From Gammaproteobacteria bacterium (GTDB taxonomy: Bacteria; Pseudomonadota; Gammaproteobacteria; SZUA-229): DNA of 16,121 bases. The stretch spans positions 1 to 16,121 of the forward strand of contig JAOUPA010000031.1 of NCBI GenBank assembly GCA_029880105.1. The letters run 5' to 3'. Made by a program: the position numbers and the translations under genes. Of the stretch, positions 1-8,141 are shown piece after piece; the stretch's first letter is position 1; each line of letters starts with the position of its first letter. Under the pieces are notes generated by a model. That model was not told the DNA's origin and searched no databases. It saw nothing but the letters and a program-made list of their open reading frames with translations.

Positions 1-855
1 TACCCTGTTTTAATCATAAAAACATCAAGGCTCCTCTACAAAACACGGCCCGGGATTGTCTTTGTGCAAAACCCATCCGTTGTGCTTACCATGCTGGTTT
101 TGCTGATCAGCCGTATATTGCGATATCAGGTCATTATCGATGCGCATAATGCCGGCCTGTTTCCTCTGGAGGGGTCAAAAGGCTGGCTGAACAAAATAGC
201 GATGCGAATTAACAAAAGCGCCAGTGTTGTCATTGTTACCAATGATGAGCTAAAGCAGTATGTTGAAGACAATGGTGGTAAGGCCTGCTCAATTCCGGAT
301 CCGATACCAGAAATTGCCTGTACCAAAAAATCAGAGTTGCATGAAGGCAGTTTTGATGTTGTCTGCGTGAGCAGCTGGGCAGATGATGAGCCTTATAGAG
401 AGGTCATTGCCGCTGCCGGGTTGCTGGGAGATTCGGTACGAATATACATGACGGGTAATAGCAAAGGCAGGCATGTTGTAGAGGGCAGGGCCATGCCACA
501 GAATGTAGTGCTGACGGGCTTTATATCTAATGAGGAATATGAAGATCTGATTTGCACATGTGATGCCGTCATGGTTTTAACATCGAGAGAGAACTGCCTG
601 GTCTGCGGTGCCTATGAAGGTGTCGCGGTTGAGAAGCCATTAATCCTGTCCAGTACCAAAGCACTAAAAAAATATTTTTGCCTAGGCGCTGTTTATGCAG
701 AGAATACAGCAGACAGTATTGCTGAGTCGATACGAAAGGTTAGAGATGGACATGAACAGCTTTTAATAGATATTCGAAATTTTAAGGAAAATGCTATAAA
801 AGCCGCTGAAAATATAATTGCTGAATTTAAGACCATGTTTGAAAGGGACAGGTAA
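1..855 (+). CDS. Glycosyltransferase, family 4-like (5' end outside window)
   Basis: This is probably a GT-B fold glycosyltransferase adding one sugar to the lipid-linked EPS repeat unit at the inner membrane. The reading frame is open from base 1 with no stop, and codons before the GTG at 64 (reading ...RPGIVFVQNP) fit the family, so the gene starts upstream of the window and the GTG is internal. An N-terminal-domain segment (IIDAHNAGLFP) is followed by the C-terminal nucleotide-sugar domain. That domain has VVCVSSWADDEPY, a VVLTGFIS strand, and TSREN...YEG with the paired glutamates (codons 589 and 616) that usually contact the donor. These are eight residues apart rather than the usual seven. 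The TAA stop at 853-855 abuts the ATG of the next gene, which implies translational coupling in an operon. The sugar specificity cannot be read from the sequence. Confidence 0.8.
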   Translation, partial: YPVLIIKTSRLLYKTRPGIVFVQNPSVVLTMLVLLISRILRYQVIIDAHNAGLFPLEGSKGWLNKIAMRINKSASVVIVTNDELKQYVEDNGGKACSIPDPIPEIACTKKSELHEGSFDVVCVSSWADDEPYREVIAAAGLLGDSVRIYMTGNSKGRHVVEGRAMPQNVVLTGFISNEEYEDLICTCDAVMVLTSRENCLVCGAYEGVAVEKPLILSSTKALKKYFCLGAVYAENTADSIAESIRKVRDGHEQLLIDIRNFKENAIKAAENIIAEFKTMFERDR

Positions 856-1584
856 ATGACACTGAAGGTAAAAGTTTTTGGCGAGCGCAATACTGGGACT
901 AACTATATCAGTAAGCTGGTTGAGAATAATTTTGATGTAAGGATATTGTCGGATGGCCCATCCTATAAATGGGAGAAAAGGTTCGGGCTCGGCAGTTTGT
1001 CGATGAATACCTATACCCTACTAACGCGGTGGAGAAACATGGGCTGGAAGCATTCCGTGCCAAAATTGACAGAGCAGGAGGTCGCATCCAGCTTTTTTAT
1101 TTGTGTTACAAAAAATCCCTATTCATGGCTGTTATCATTGCATAAGCGCCCCTATCACAACAGTCAGGTAGCTGACCTGCCATTCTCTGAGTTTATCCGC
1201 TCGACGTGGCCGCTGATGCGATGCGACAACATTAAAGCTAAGTCGGTAATGCCTGCTGAGATGTGGAATATAAAGAATAGGGCGTACCTGGATTTGTCAA
1301 ACTCAGCTCAAATGGCAATATTCTTGAAATATGAGGATATGCTAGAAGACCCAGAAGCATTTATAAAAGGTTTTTCGTTAAAGTCAGGACAGGAACTGGG
1401 TGGCAATATAGCCCTGCTTAACCACGGTGCAAAATCAGCGGATAGAAATAAGAAATTTGATGATTATAAGGATTATTACCTCAATGAAAAATGGCGAGAG
1501 AAGCTGACGGCAACTGACATTTCATATATTAATGGGCAGATTGATATCGCATTAATGAAGGAAATCGGCTATTCACTTTTATAG
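856..1584 (+). CDS. Sulfotransferase-like protein (P-loop, PAPS-dependent type)
   Basis: This 242-residue protein is predicted to transfer sulfate from PAPS to a sugar of the EPS or its precursor. Near the N-terminus, KVFGERNTGTNYISKLV (about residues 6-22) resembles the 5'-phosphosulfate-binding P-loop of sulfotransferases. FICVTKNPYSWLLSLHKRP (about 76-94) matches the second motif, which ends in a conserved Asn-Pro and a Ser and binds the 3'-phosphate. A basic stretch near the C-terminus (KSADRNKKFDDYKDYY) is also typical. There is no signal peptide or membrane segment, so it is likely cytoplasmic. It starts directly after the stop of the preceding glycosyltransferase, with an AGGG-type ribosome site inside that gene. 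Other P-loop kinase-like transferases are possible, and the sulfated sugar is unknown. Confidence 0.72.
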   Translation: MTLKVKVFGERNTGTNYISKLVENNFDVRILSDGPSYKWEKRFGLGSLSMNTYTLLTRWRNMGWKHSVPKLTEQEVASSFFICVTKNPYSWLLSLHKRPYHNSQVADLPFSEFIRSTWPLMRCDNIKAKSVMPAEMWNIKNRAYLDLSNSAQMAIFLKYEDMLEDPEAFIKGFSLKSGQELGGNIALLNHGAKSADRNKKFDDYKDYYLNEKWREKLTATDISYINGQIDIALMKEIGYSLL

Positions 1585-1658
1585 CAACAAAGCACACAGT
1601 ACTACGCACTTGGATTCAATATGATTTATCACACTAGTAGAGTTGAATAACGGCAGTC

Positions 1659-2801
1659 ATGCGTACGTCAGAAAATAATCTATTGCTTGTTGCCAACTGG
1701 GATTCCAGTACAGGCTACGCATGGAGGTTAATGGAGGGCTTCTGGATAATGCTCGCTGTGCACTGGTGTCAGGCAGGCAAAGAAGCATATCTTGTTTACC
1801 CTAGTATTAGCGATATTCCAAAGAAAATAAGAGTTTCGTCCATAAAAGTTGATGCCATTGATTTTAAGCGGGGCGATATTACATCATTGTTAAAGCAGTA
1901 CAGGTATATTGCCGACAATCAGGTAACGACCATTTATCTTTCAGACTACCCTGGTTATTACTGGAGATACATAATATACCGGTTAGCAGGCGCTAAACAT
2001 ATTATTGTACACAACCACGCGCCAGGCATGAGAAGCCGTCCCGGTGTTGTAAAGAGATTGCTGAAGAAGCTGGCCTATAAGTTACCCGGAATGAGTGCTG
2101 ACGGCATCATTGGTGCAACAGATTATGTCCGTAAAAGAAATATTGAGATTGGTTGTGCGCCTGAAGCTAAATGTTATAGTGCGCCTAATGGTGTTGCTGA
2201 ACAAATGGATAGCCAGGCAGAAAATATTAAAGAACGTTATAAGATTCCAGTAGAGAAAAAAATTCTGGTAACTACAAGCCGGGCAAACAAATACAAAGGT
2301 ATTGAGTTTGCATTAGAGGTGTTGGCGTTTTTGATCAAAGATAGGAAGGTCAATAATCTGCATTATCTGTTTTGTGGTGACGGCCCGGACATCGATTCGT
2401 TCAGGCAAAAGGCAGCTCAACTAAAAATTGAAGACAAGGTAACGTTTGCTGGATATGTAAAAAATGTGTACCCACTGCTGCTGTCGTGTGATATGGCTAT
2501 ACATCCATCAAATGGAGAGGTGGGCTACTCGCTGTCAATATTAGAATACATGCAGGCAGGATTGCCTGTGATCGTGCCAGATAATCCTTCGGTGTGTGGT
2601 GCTACATTAGATGCCACTGATGGCTTAATTTATAAAGAGGGTGATGTCAGAGATGCCGCAGAGAAGATAGAGCAATTGCTTGATCAACCGGAGCTGGCAA
2701 GGGAAATGGGTGAGCAGGCTAAAAAGCGTATAGCAGATGAGTATATGCTGGCTAATACACATACAAAGCTGCTGGAAGCAGTAGCGTCGATAATAAAATA
2801 A
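1659..2801 (+). CDS. Glycosyltransferase family 4
   Basis: This 380-residue, full-length GT-B enzyme likely adds a sugar to the EPS repeat unit on the cytoplasmic face of the inner membrane. The N-terminal acceptor domain runs to about residue 195 and includes IIVHNHAPGMRSRPG. The linker APNGV is followed by the donor domain: TTSRANKYKGIEFALEVL, LFCGDGPD, VTFAGYV and HPSNGEVGYSLSILEYMQAG. Glu287 and Glu296 are the likely donor-binding pair, eight residues apart. A helical tail ending in the usual 'A...Y' region follows. The start is ATG 1659, preceded by only a weak ribosome site, 74 bases after the sulfotransferase gene. That gap holds nothing recognisable beyond a ten-codon open frame. Substrate unknown. 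Confidence 0.85.
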   Translation: MRTSENNLLLVANWDSSTGYAWRLMEGFWIMLAVHWCQAGKEAYLVYPSISDIPKKIRVSSIKVDAIDFKRGDITSLLKQYRYIADNQVTTIYLSDYPGYYWRYIIYRLAGAKHIIVHNHAPGMRSRPGVVKRLLKKLAYKLPGMSADGIIGATDYVRKRNIEIGCAPEAKCYSAPNGVAEQMDSQAENIKERYKIPVEKKILVTTSRANKYKGIEFALEVLAFLIKDRKVNNLHYLFCGDGPDIDSFRQKAAQLKIEDKVTFAGYVKNVYPLLLSCDMAIHPSNGEVGYSLSILEYMQAGLPVIVPDNPSVCGATLDATDGLIYKEGDVRDAAEKIEQLLDQPELAREMGEQAKKRIADEYMLANTHTKLLEAVASIIK

Positions 2802-2844
2802 TAATTTATAAATATAACTGGGTCGTACGGTTTATTACAGGCAT

Positions 2845-4323
2845 ATGTCACGTACAAATACGTTAATAAAGCATACCTCGATATATGCAATAGGCACGAT
2901 TAGTCGGCAACTAATCGGCTTTATTATGTTGCCAATCTACACGAGATTTCTAACGCCAGCTGACTATGGCGTCATCTCACTATTGAATGTTTCATTTGTC
3001 ATCATTGAGAGACTGTTTGGTGCGCGATTAACCGTAGCAATACCCAAGTTTTATTATGCTGCGGAAAAAGATAATGGTGATGCCAACGCTGTTGTCAGTA
3101 GCGCACTGTTAATAACAGCATTGATTAGTATTATTTCTACATTGGTGCTGGTGTTTTTTAAGGATAATTTTTCATCGGCGGTATTTGGTACCGTAGAGTA
3201 TGGTGTAGTAGTTGCAATTTTTGCAATAACACTATTAACCGGAGCGCTCGAGCATTATGCGCTTGTTTATATAAGAATAAGACAAAAACCTTTTCTATTT
3301 GTAGGTGTAAATATCAGCAAGCTGTTAGTTCAGATCTGCCTGAATATCTGGTTGGTGGTCTATCTTGAACTGGGCGTGCTCGGTGTGGCAATTAGTGCAG
3401 CTGTATCATCAACTATTTTTTCAGTGGTATTAACGGTATATACAATTTATTACACAGGTTTCAGAATAAAAAATGAGATTGTAATTAAGATGATTATATT
3501 TGCCTGGCCACTTTGGATTTCCGGATTAGCTGGTATATATATCTGGTCATCAAACAGGTACTTCATTAGGGTGATGGGTTCGCTAGATGATGTTGGCTTC
3601 TTTGAACTGGCCGCCAAGTTTGCTGCCATACTCATGGTTCTTTGCTGGGAGCCGTTTTATCAGTACTGGCAGACTGAGCGCTTTAATCTTTATAATCAGC
3701 CAAATTCTGATGCGTCATTTCGTAGCGTATTCTATTTTATCAGTACAATATTAGTCATCGTTGCGATGGGTATCAGCATATTTTCAGGGCCGGTCATTCG
3801 TATTATGGCAGCGCCTGAATTCCACGAGGCAATAACGATTGTACCCTACCTGGTATTCGGCACCCTGTTTGCCGCCTTGGTAGAGTTTGCAAATTTTGGC
3901 TTCCTGTTAAAGGGCAAGACGGGTCTGATTAGTAGAAATGCCTATTTAATTGCCGTTTTGATAACTGCGCTGTATCTATATGCTATACCCGCTTATGGCT
4001 ATGTTGGAGCAGCCGTGGCAATAATGATTGCACAGGCCTGTTACTTTTACCTGAGTAACTGGACTTCAAAGAAATACCATGATCCTGGGATATCGCTGAA
4101 GCCACTGGCGATGATGATATTGATAGCGGCAGTAGGCTGTTGGTTATCAATTGTTGAATTTGCAAATGAGACTCTCTGGGTAGATGTGCTGGTAAAAATT
4201 CTAGTAAGTAGCGTTATCTCGCTACTGCTGATAGTTATTTTGATTAGAGACAGGGAGCAGCGAGAGCGGTTTAATGAGTTGTTGGATAGTGTGAGAAAAA
4301 GATTTCGAAGGGAACGTTTGTAG
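2845..4323 (+). CDS. wzx: Oligosaccharide flippase, Wzx type (MOP/PST superfamily)
   Basis: This integral inner-membrane protein of 492 residues has about 12-14 hydrophobic segments spread over its whole length. It would flip undecaprenyl-diphosphate-linked repeat units from the cytoplasmic to the periplasmic leaflet. The N-terminus (HTSIYAIGTISRQLIGFIML followed by PIYTRFLTPADYGVISLL) is the characteristic first-helix signature of polysaccharide biosynthesis/Wzx proteins. The C-terminus is a short basic tail (VRKRFRRERL). The start at 2845 is supported by this signature, but the ribosome site upstream is weak. It lies 43 bases after the glycosyltransferase gene and is probably in the same operon. 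Its last ~50 bases overlap, on the opposite strand, the frame of a decayed sulfotransferase. The presence of Wzx implies a Wzx/Wzy route, although no Wzy is seen in the window. Confidence 0.88.
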   Translation: MSRTNTLIKHTSIYAIGTISRQLIGFIMLPIYTRFLTPADYGVISLLNVSFVIIERLFGARLTVAIPKFYYAAEKDNGDANAVVSSALLITALISIISTLVLVFFKDNFSSAVFGTVEYGVVVAIFAITLLTGALEHYALVYIRIRQKPFLFVGVNISKLLVQICLNIWLVVYLELGVLGVAISAAVSSTIFSVVLTVYTIYYTGFRIKNEIVIKMIIFAWPLWISGLAGIYIWSSNRYFIRVMGSLDDVGFFELAAKFAAILMVLCWEPFYQYWQTERFNLYNQPNSDASFRSVFYFISTILVIVAMGISIFSGPVIRIMAAPEFHEAITIVPYLVFGTLFAALVEFANFGFLLKGKTGLISRNAYLIAVLITALYLYAIPAYGYVGAAVAIMIAQACYFYLSNWTSKKYHDPGISLKPLAMMILIAAVGCWLSIVEFANETLWVDVLVKILVSSVISLLLIVILIRDREQRERFNELLDSVRKRFRRERL

Positions 4324-4459
4324 AAACAACATTAGCAGGTTTATTTGATGGCTGAAGGGGTATGCCAAAATCATCATTTAAAGTTTCAAGGTGTCCAATA
4401 TAATCAACAATAATTTTCTTTTTCGGATCACATAGAAAAATGTCTTGTGTTACAATTTT
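4271..4459 (-). pseudogene. Remnant of a family 2 sulfotransferase (C-terminal fragment)
   Basis: Reading the minus strand of the gap after wzx gives an open stretch between a TGA (4460-4462) and a TAA (4271-4273). Its first half reads VTQDIFLCDPKKK, then IIVDYIGHLETLNDDFGIP. The pattern 'Q..fl.d...ivDyIG.lE.L..DF' is the recognisable segment of the carbohydrate sulfotransferase (Sulfotransfer_2) family. Similarity seems to stop near 4350; the rest of the frame runs antisense into the 3' end of wzx and is probably fortuitous. No start codon, P-loop or upstream domain remains, and stops interrupt the frame just upstream. This is a relic, not a gene. It points to loss or replacement of a second, oppositely oriented sulfotransferase at this spot. 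Confidence 0.62.
4427..4456 (+). promoter_or_regulatory. Possible sigma-70 promoter before the pyruvyl transferase gene
   Basis: An extended -10 element (TGTTACAAT, hexamer TACAAT at 4451-4456) lies 80 bases before the ATG at 4536. A poor -35 candidate (ATCACA, 4427-4432) sits 18 bases upstream of it. It overlaps the sulfotransferase relic. The 212-base gap after wzx makes a separate promoter plausible, but in AT-rich DNA such matches arise by chance. Confidence 0.25.
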
Positions 4460-4535
4460 TCATCATTTAGAACTTTAAATTTTAGAATCAAAGAGGGAGG
4501 TTAATAACACGTCCCACCAGAAGGAAAAAAAGGAT

Positions 4536-5759
4536 ATGAAGATTGGTATCGTATCAATGTATGGGTGGCTTCGATTATGGGATAATTATGGTACCCTGCT
4601 TCAAAATTATTCACTTCAGTCATACCTGCAAAGTCTCGGGCACGAGACTTACTGGATTCGGAATAGACCAACTTCTAGTCAGAAAATGCCCGACGAATAC
4701 AGTGCCGGGGAAATCTTAAGGTCACCCAAAATTTTGGTTCAGTGGTTGCTGTGGGTGCTCTATGGAAAACCAAAGAGTTCTAAAATGCAAAAGTTCAACC
4801 GCGACCACCCACGGGACTTTGCAGCATTTATGAAAAAATGGGTGCCACATACAAGTGAAGAGCTAACGATAGAAGAATTATTCGAGAACCATCCTCCTGC
4901 AGACGCGTATATCGTTGGAAGTGACCAGATATGGCGAACAGTCACGCCGTTGAATTTCCTCGCCTTCGGCCCACCGCAAGTATCTCGGATTGCCTATGCG
5001 GTAAGTGCGCCGTGGCCAGCACTTTCAGATGAGTGGTATAGCCAGGCGGCCGTAGAAATCAAACGTTTTCAGGCTGTATCCGTGAGGGAGGTCGAAGGAG
5101 TAGATGCCTGCGCACGCCTTGGATATGCCGATGCTGTTTATGCGGCGGATCCCACTCTATTGTTGACTAGAGATGACTACCTGAAATTAGTCAGGGACGA
5201 TAAAAGTGACGCATCTTTCCCGTATCCGGTGATGCTTGGATACTTTGTAAACGTCAGAAAAGTCTCACAGATTCCATGGAGAGCTATTAAGGACTTTGCC
5301 GGTTTGAAAGCATTTGAGTTGAAGGTCGTTCCTCTACAGGGCACCGAACTGATCATCCCTGATCGCTACGTCTTCACACCATCACCGGCAGCCTGGATCA
5401 ATGCCTTCGACAAGGCAGAGTGCGTAGTGACGAATTCATTTCATGGAGCCCTGTTCGCGGTGCTCATGCGTAAACCCTTCTTGGTTTTCCATCAGACCAG
5501 CCGTACTGCGTCGGAAAATTGCCGTTTTTCCTCGACATTGGGAACTCTGGGACTCGATAACCGCACGGTCACCGCAGACGAATGGCAGGGGGCTTCAGCT
5601 TCGGATATAAAACGCTGGATGGAGGCCGAGATCAACTGGGAGGACGTTGAAGCCAGACTTCAGGCGTTTAGGCAGAGCTCTAAGGCATTCCTGCTTGATG
5701 CACTTGAGAAGAGAGGTGTAGAAAGCGAAGCCATGGAGTCTACAATTGTCAAAGGATAA
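4536..5759 (+). CDS. Polysaccharide pyruvyl transferase family protein
   Basis: This 407-residue protein is predicted to transfer a pyruvate ketal from phosphoenolpyruvate onto a sugar of the EPS repeat unit, adding a carboxylate. The N-terminus MKIGIVSMYG followed by DNYGTLLQNYSLQSYL (about residues 16-31) is the family's opening motif. GSDQIWR is at 128-134 and VTNSFHGALFAVLMRKPF surrounds residues 300-304; all three are hallmark segments of the family. The length is normal and the frame intact. ATG 4536 has a good ribosome site (AAGGA in AAAAAAAGGAT). The gene is visibly richer in G+C and uses more GC-ending codons than wzx before it and the glycosyltransferase after it, which suggests separate acquisition. 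Some family members act on other acceptors, so the exact reaction is inferred. Confidence 0.85.
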   Translation: MKIGIVSMYGWLRLWDNYGTLLQNYSLQSYLQSLGHETYWIRNRPTSSQKMPDEYSAGEILRSPKILVQWLLWVLYGKPKSSKMQKFNRDHPRDFAAFMKKWVPHTSEELTIEELFENHPPADAYIVGSDQIWRTVTPLNFLAFGPPQVSRIAYAVSAPWPALSDEWYSQAAVEIKRFQAVSVREVEGVDACARLGYADAVYAADPTLLLTRDDYLKLVRDDKSDASFPYPVMLGYFVNVRKVSQIPWRAIKDFAGLKAFELKVVPLQGTELIIPDRYVFTPSPAAWINAFDKAECVVTNSFHGALFAVLMRKPFLVFHQTSRTASENCRFSSTLGTLGLDNRTVTADEWQGASASDIKRWMEAEINWEDVEARLQAFRQSSKAFLLDALEKRGVESEAMESTIVKG

Positions 5760-5814
5760 CAATACAGGTCTCGCTAGCAGATATCTATATGCCCATCACT
5801 AACATATCGAAAGC

Positions 5815-6915
5815 ATGCGCATTAAGACCAGCATAGATGATCATAAAATCTCAAGGCTAAAAGTCATGACAGAAGTAAAATATGAAAAAAATAAAAAGTT
5901 ACTTTTCCTGTTTTCTCGACAGGCTTTACCTAAAGTTAAGCGTATAAGAGATAAAGAGATACCATCAGAGGCTCTGTTTGGTGCGACAGATCTAATGGAT
6001 AAAGGATGGGAAGTAGAGATTTCTGATCATAGGCACGTAGGACTATTTGGAAAATTTAACACTAGGTTTAACCTGATTAACATCGCCACCATCCTTCGAA
6101 TTTATAACAGTGACTGTATCATCGTAAAAAGTAAGTTTTCTTTAATGACGTCAATTGTCTGCCGATTACTTGGAAAAAAAATAATCTATAAAGATGTAAT
6201 GTATCGCAAACCAAAGCCGTGGAAGTGGGTATATACATATATAAATTTTAAACTCGCTTCAAGCGTTATCTGTTATTCTCCTTACCAAGCAAGGGGCTGG
6301 GAAAAAATATTTAAACTTAAGAGCGGCAGCATTTACACGATGGATTACTGTAGCGATGTTTCTTTTTACCCAAAACAATCATACAAACATAATAAAGAGC
6401 AATACGTCATTGCTGTCGGCAGGGATCCGGGGCGTGACTATACATGTTTATCCAGAGCCGTTGAAAAAATAGGCATCAGCTGTAAGCTGATCACGCTACC
6501 TTACCTGCTGGATGAAGAGATCCTGAATAATAATAAGATAGAAGTTCTGCAGCGCATTCCTTACGATGAGTTATTTCACCTGTACTCTAATTGCCTGTGT
6601 GCTGTAGTCCCCCTACAAAAAGAGCTTGATTACCCGACAGGTATTCGCGGTGTGTTAGAAGCTACTGCGCTCGGTGTTCCTACTGTCGTCTCTCGAACAC
6701 CAGTGCTCGAAGAATACTTTACTGATGGCAAAGAACTAATGTTTGTTGACCCGGAAGATGTCAACCAGCTTTCTAATGCCATTAAATCATTGGCGAATGA
6801 TAAAAATTTGGCAGAGAGCCTAGCCAGGAATGCAAGTCAGAAATCAAGAGAAGAATACAACATGGCCAAATACACAGAACAGTTTGAATCAATAATTCTG
6901 GATGTAATTTCCTGA
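5815..6915 (+). CDS. Glycosyltransferase, GT-B fold (family 4-like)
   Basis: This 366-residue protein is probably a cytoplasmic glycosyltransferase of the EPS pathway. The donor domain starts near YVIAVGRDPGRDYTCL. It continues through RIPYDELFHLYSNCLCAVVP and GIRGVLEATALGVPTVVSRT, with the C-terminal Glu of the donor site in VLEAT, and then GKELMFVDPEDV, a very common GT4 ending. The N-terminal domain is basic and diverged. Two starts compete: ATG 5815 with no convincing ribosome site, and ATG 5866, seventeen codons in, with AAGG nine bases upstream. The second fits the family better because the first core strand (KKLLFLFSRQ) follows it closely. The gene is AT-rich with many AAA/ATA codons. 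It converges on the next gene with only 25 bases between them. Confidence 0.8.
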   Translation: MRIKTSIDDHKISRLKVMTEVKYEKNKKLLFLFSRQALPKVKRIRDKEIPSEALFGATDLMDKGWEVEISDHRHVGLFGKFNTRFNLINIATILRIYNSDCIIVKSKFSLMTSIVCRLLGKKIIYKDVMYRKPKPWKWVYTYINFKLASSVICYSPYQARGWEKIFKLKSGSIYTMDYCSDVSFYPKQSYKHNKEQYVIAVGRDPGRDYTCLSRAVEKIGISCKLITLPYLLDEEILNNNKIEVLQRIPYDELFHLYSNCLCAVVPLQKELDYPTGIRGVLEATALGVPTVVSRTPVLEEYFTDGKELMFVDPEDVNQLSNAIKSLANDKNLAESLARNASQKSREEYNMAKYTEQFESIILDVIS

Positions 6916-6940
6916 AACGATTTTTATCAGGCATCGTCCA

Positions 6941-8062
6941 CTATACAGATGCCAGGCCCATGTATTGATTACGATAGGCATGAGCATTTTGTTCGGATGA
7001 ATATTGATCTATAACACGTGCCAATGCATCATTGGACATTTTACTTCTGAACTCTGGCTCATTGGTGAGCTTAATAATCGCCTGCGCATATCCTTCGGGA
7101 CTGTGGTTCTCAACCAGCAGTCCACACTTTCCGTGATCCAGTAACACAGGAATTCCGCCTACCGCATGTGCAACTATTGGTGTTTGAAGCACCATAGCTT
7201 CAAGCAGTGTCATTGGCATGCCTTCGTGGTCTGATGTCATTAGTAAGGTATCAAGATTCTGTAGTTCGGCCAGTATAGAATGGCAGTGCCCTTCGAAGTG
7301 GATCTGTGTATGTGTTTTATATTGTTGATTCACTATCTCCAGCTGATCGCGCAAGGGGCCATCGCCATAAATGTGAAAACTCATGTTCAGCTCGGGATTA
7401 TCTTCCAGCAACTTGTGTGCGGTGCGTATGAACAGGTCAACTCGCTTAACCGGCACCAGCCTGCCTATAATACCTATTTTGTATTTGTCTGATTTTGCAT
7501 TTACTTTTTTTGGCTGTTCCGCCGCTGATAGTCTAACCTGATCACTATCAATACCGTTCTGAATCACATGTATTTTTGCTTGTGGGTAGTATTTAGCCAG
7601 TATTCCCGCCAGATCTTCTGAAATAGCGACGATAAGCTTTTGTAAAAACCGGCCACAAAACCAGTCCAGAAGTAGAATTATACGTTTGGGAATGTGATAC
7701 CAGGAAGGACTGTGCTCGGGGGCACCATGCGCTGTTCTCATGGTGGGAATATTGCCACTCAATAGTGCCGCGATGCTGCCTAAGATGTTTTCCTTGTTGC
7801 GGTGAGTATGAATGACATCGGGCTTTAACTTACGGATAAGCTTGATCAGCTGGGCTAGTATCTTAAAACCGTTAAACTGACTCTCGTCGATGACCGATAC
7901 CTCGATACCGGCTATACGCAGCTCCTCTTCCAGCCGACCATGGTTTAACAACACAACCTCAACGTCTACATCTGACATACTGTTGAGCGCGCTGGCTAAG
8001 GTGAAGAGCTGAACTTCGGCACCGGCCCAGAGGTCACCCGAGGCTATATGTAGCACTTTCAT
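6941..8062 (-). CDS. Glycosyltransferase family 4
   Basis: This is a typical GT4 enzyme of 373 residues. It has the N-terminal glycine-rich loop (HIASGDLWAGAEVQLF, residues 5-20), DVIHTHRNKENILG (82-95), ISEDLAG, and the linker VIQNGID (166-172). The donor domain follows with IGIIGRLVPVKRVDLFI, FHIYGDGPLRD, IHFEGH, and TSDHEGMPMTLLEAM, where Glu280 and Glu288 form the classic E-x7-E pair. All expected motifs are intact. It is the only EPS gene on the minus strand, convergent with the gene ending at 6915 and divergent from the gene starting at 8142. It must therefore have its own promoter, somewhere in 8063-8141 or within the start of the neighbouring gene. I see no clear -35/-10 pair there. 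Ribosome site is weak (GGGA about eleven bases before the ATG). Confidence 0.9.
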   Translation of the reverse strand: MKVLHIASGDLWAGAEVQLFTLASALNSMSDVDVEVVLLNHGRLEEELRIAGIEVSVIDESQFNGFKILAQLIKLIRKLKPDVIHTHRNKENILGSIAALLSGNIPTMRTAHGAPEHSPSWYHIPKRIILLLDWFCGRFLQKLIVAISEDLAGILAKYYPQAKIHVIQNGIDSDQVRLSAAEQPKKVNAKSDKYKIGIIGRLVPVKRVDLFIRTAHKLLEDNPELNMSFHIYGDGPLRDQLEIVNQQYKTHTQIHFEGHCHSILAELQNLDTLLMTSDHEGMPMTLLEAMVLQTPIVAHAVGGIPVLLDHGKCGLLVENHSPEGYAQAIIKLTNEPEFRSKMSNDALARVIDQYSSEQNAHAYRNQYMGLASV

Positions 8063-8141
8063 CTTAGTACTTTTCCCGGTAGAGCATTCATGCAGGCAAA
8101 TATGCTAATGTAGGCATCCTGAAAAACTAATATAAACGAAT

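Noticed and set aside
1621..1650. Ten-codon open frame between the sulfotransferase and second glycosyltransferase genes
   Set aside because: Too short, no ribosome site, no sign of a leader peptide or attenuator.
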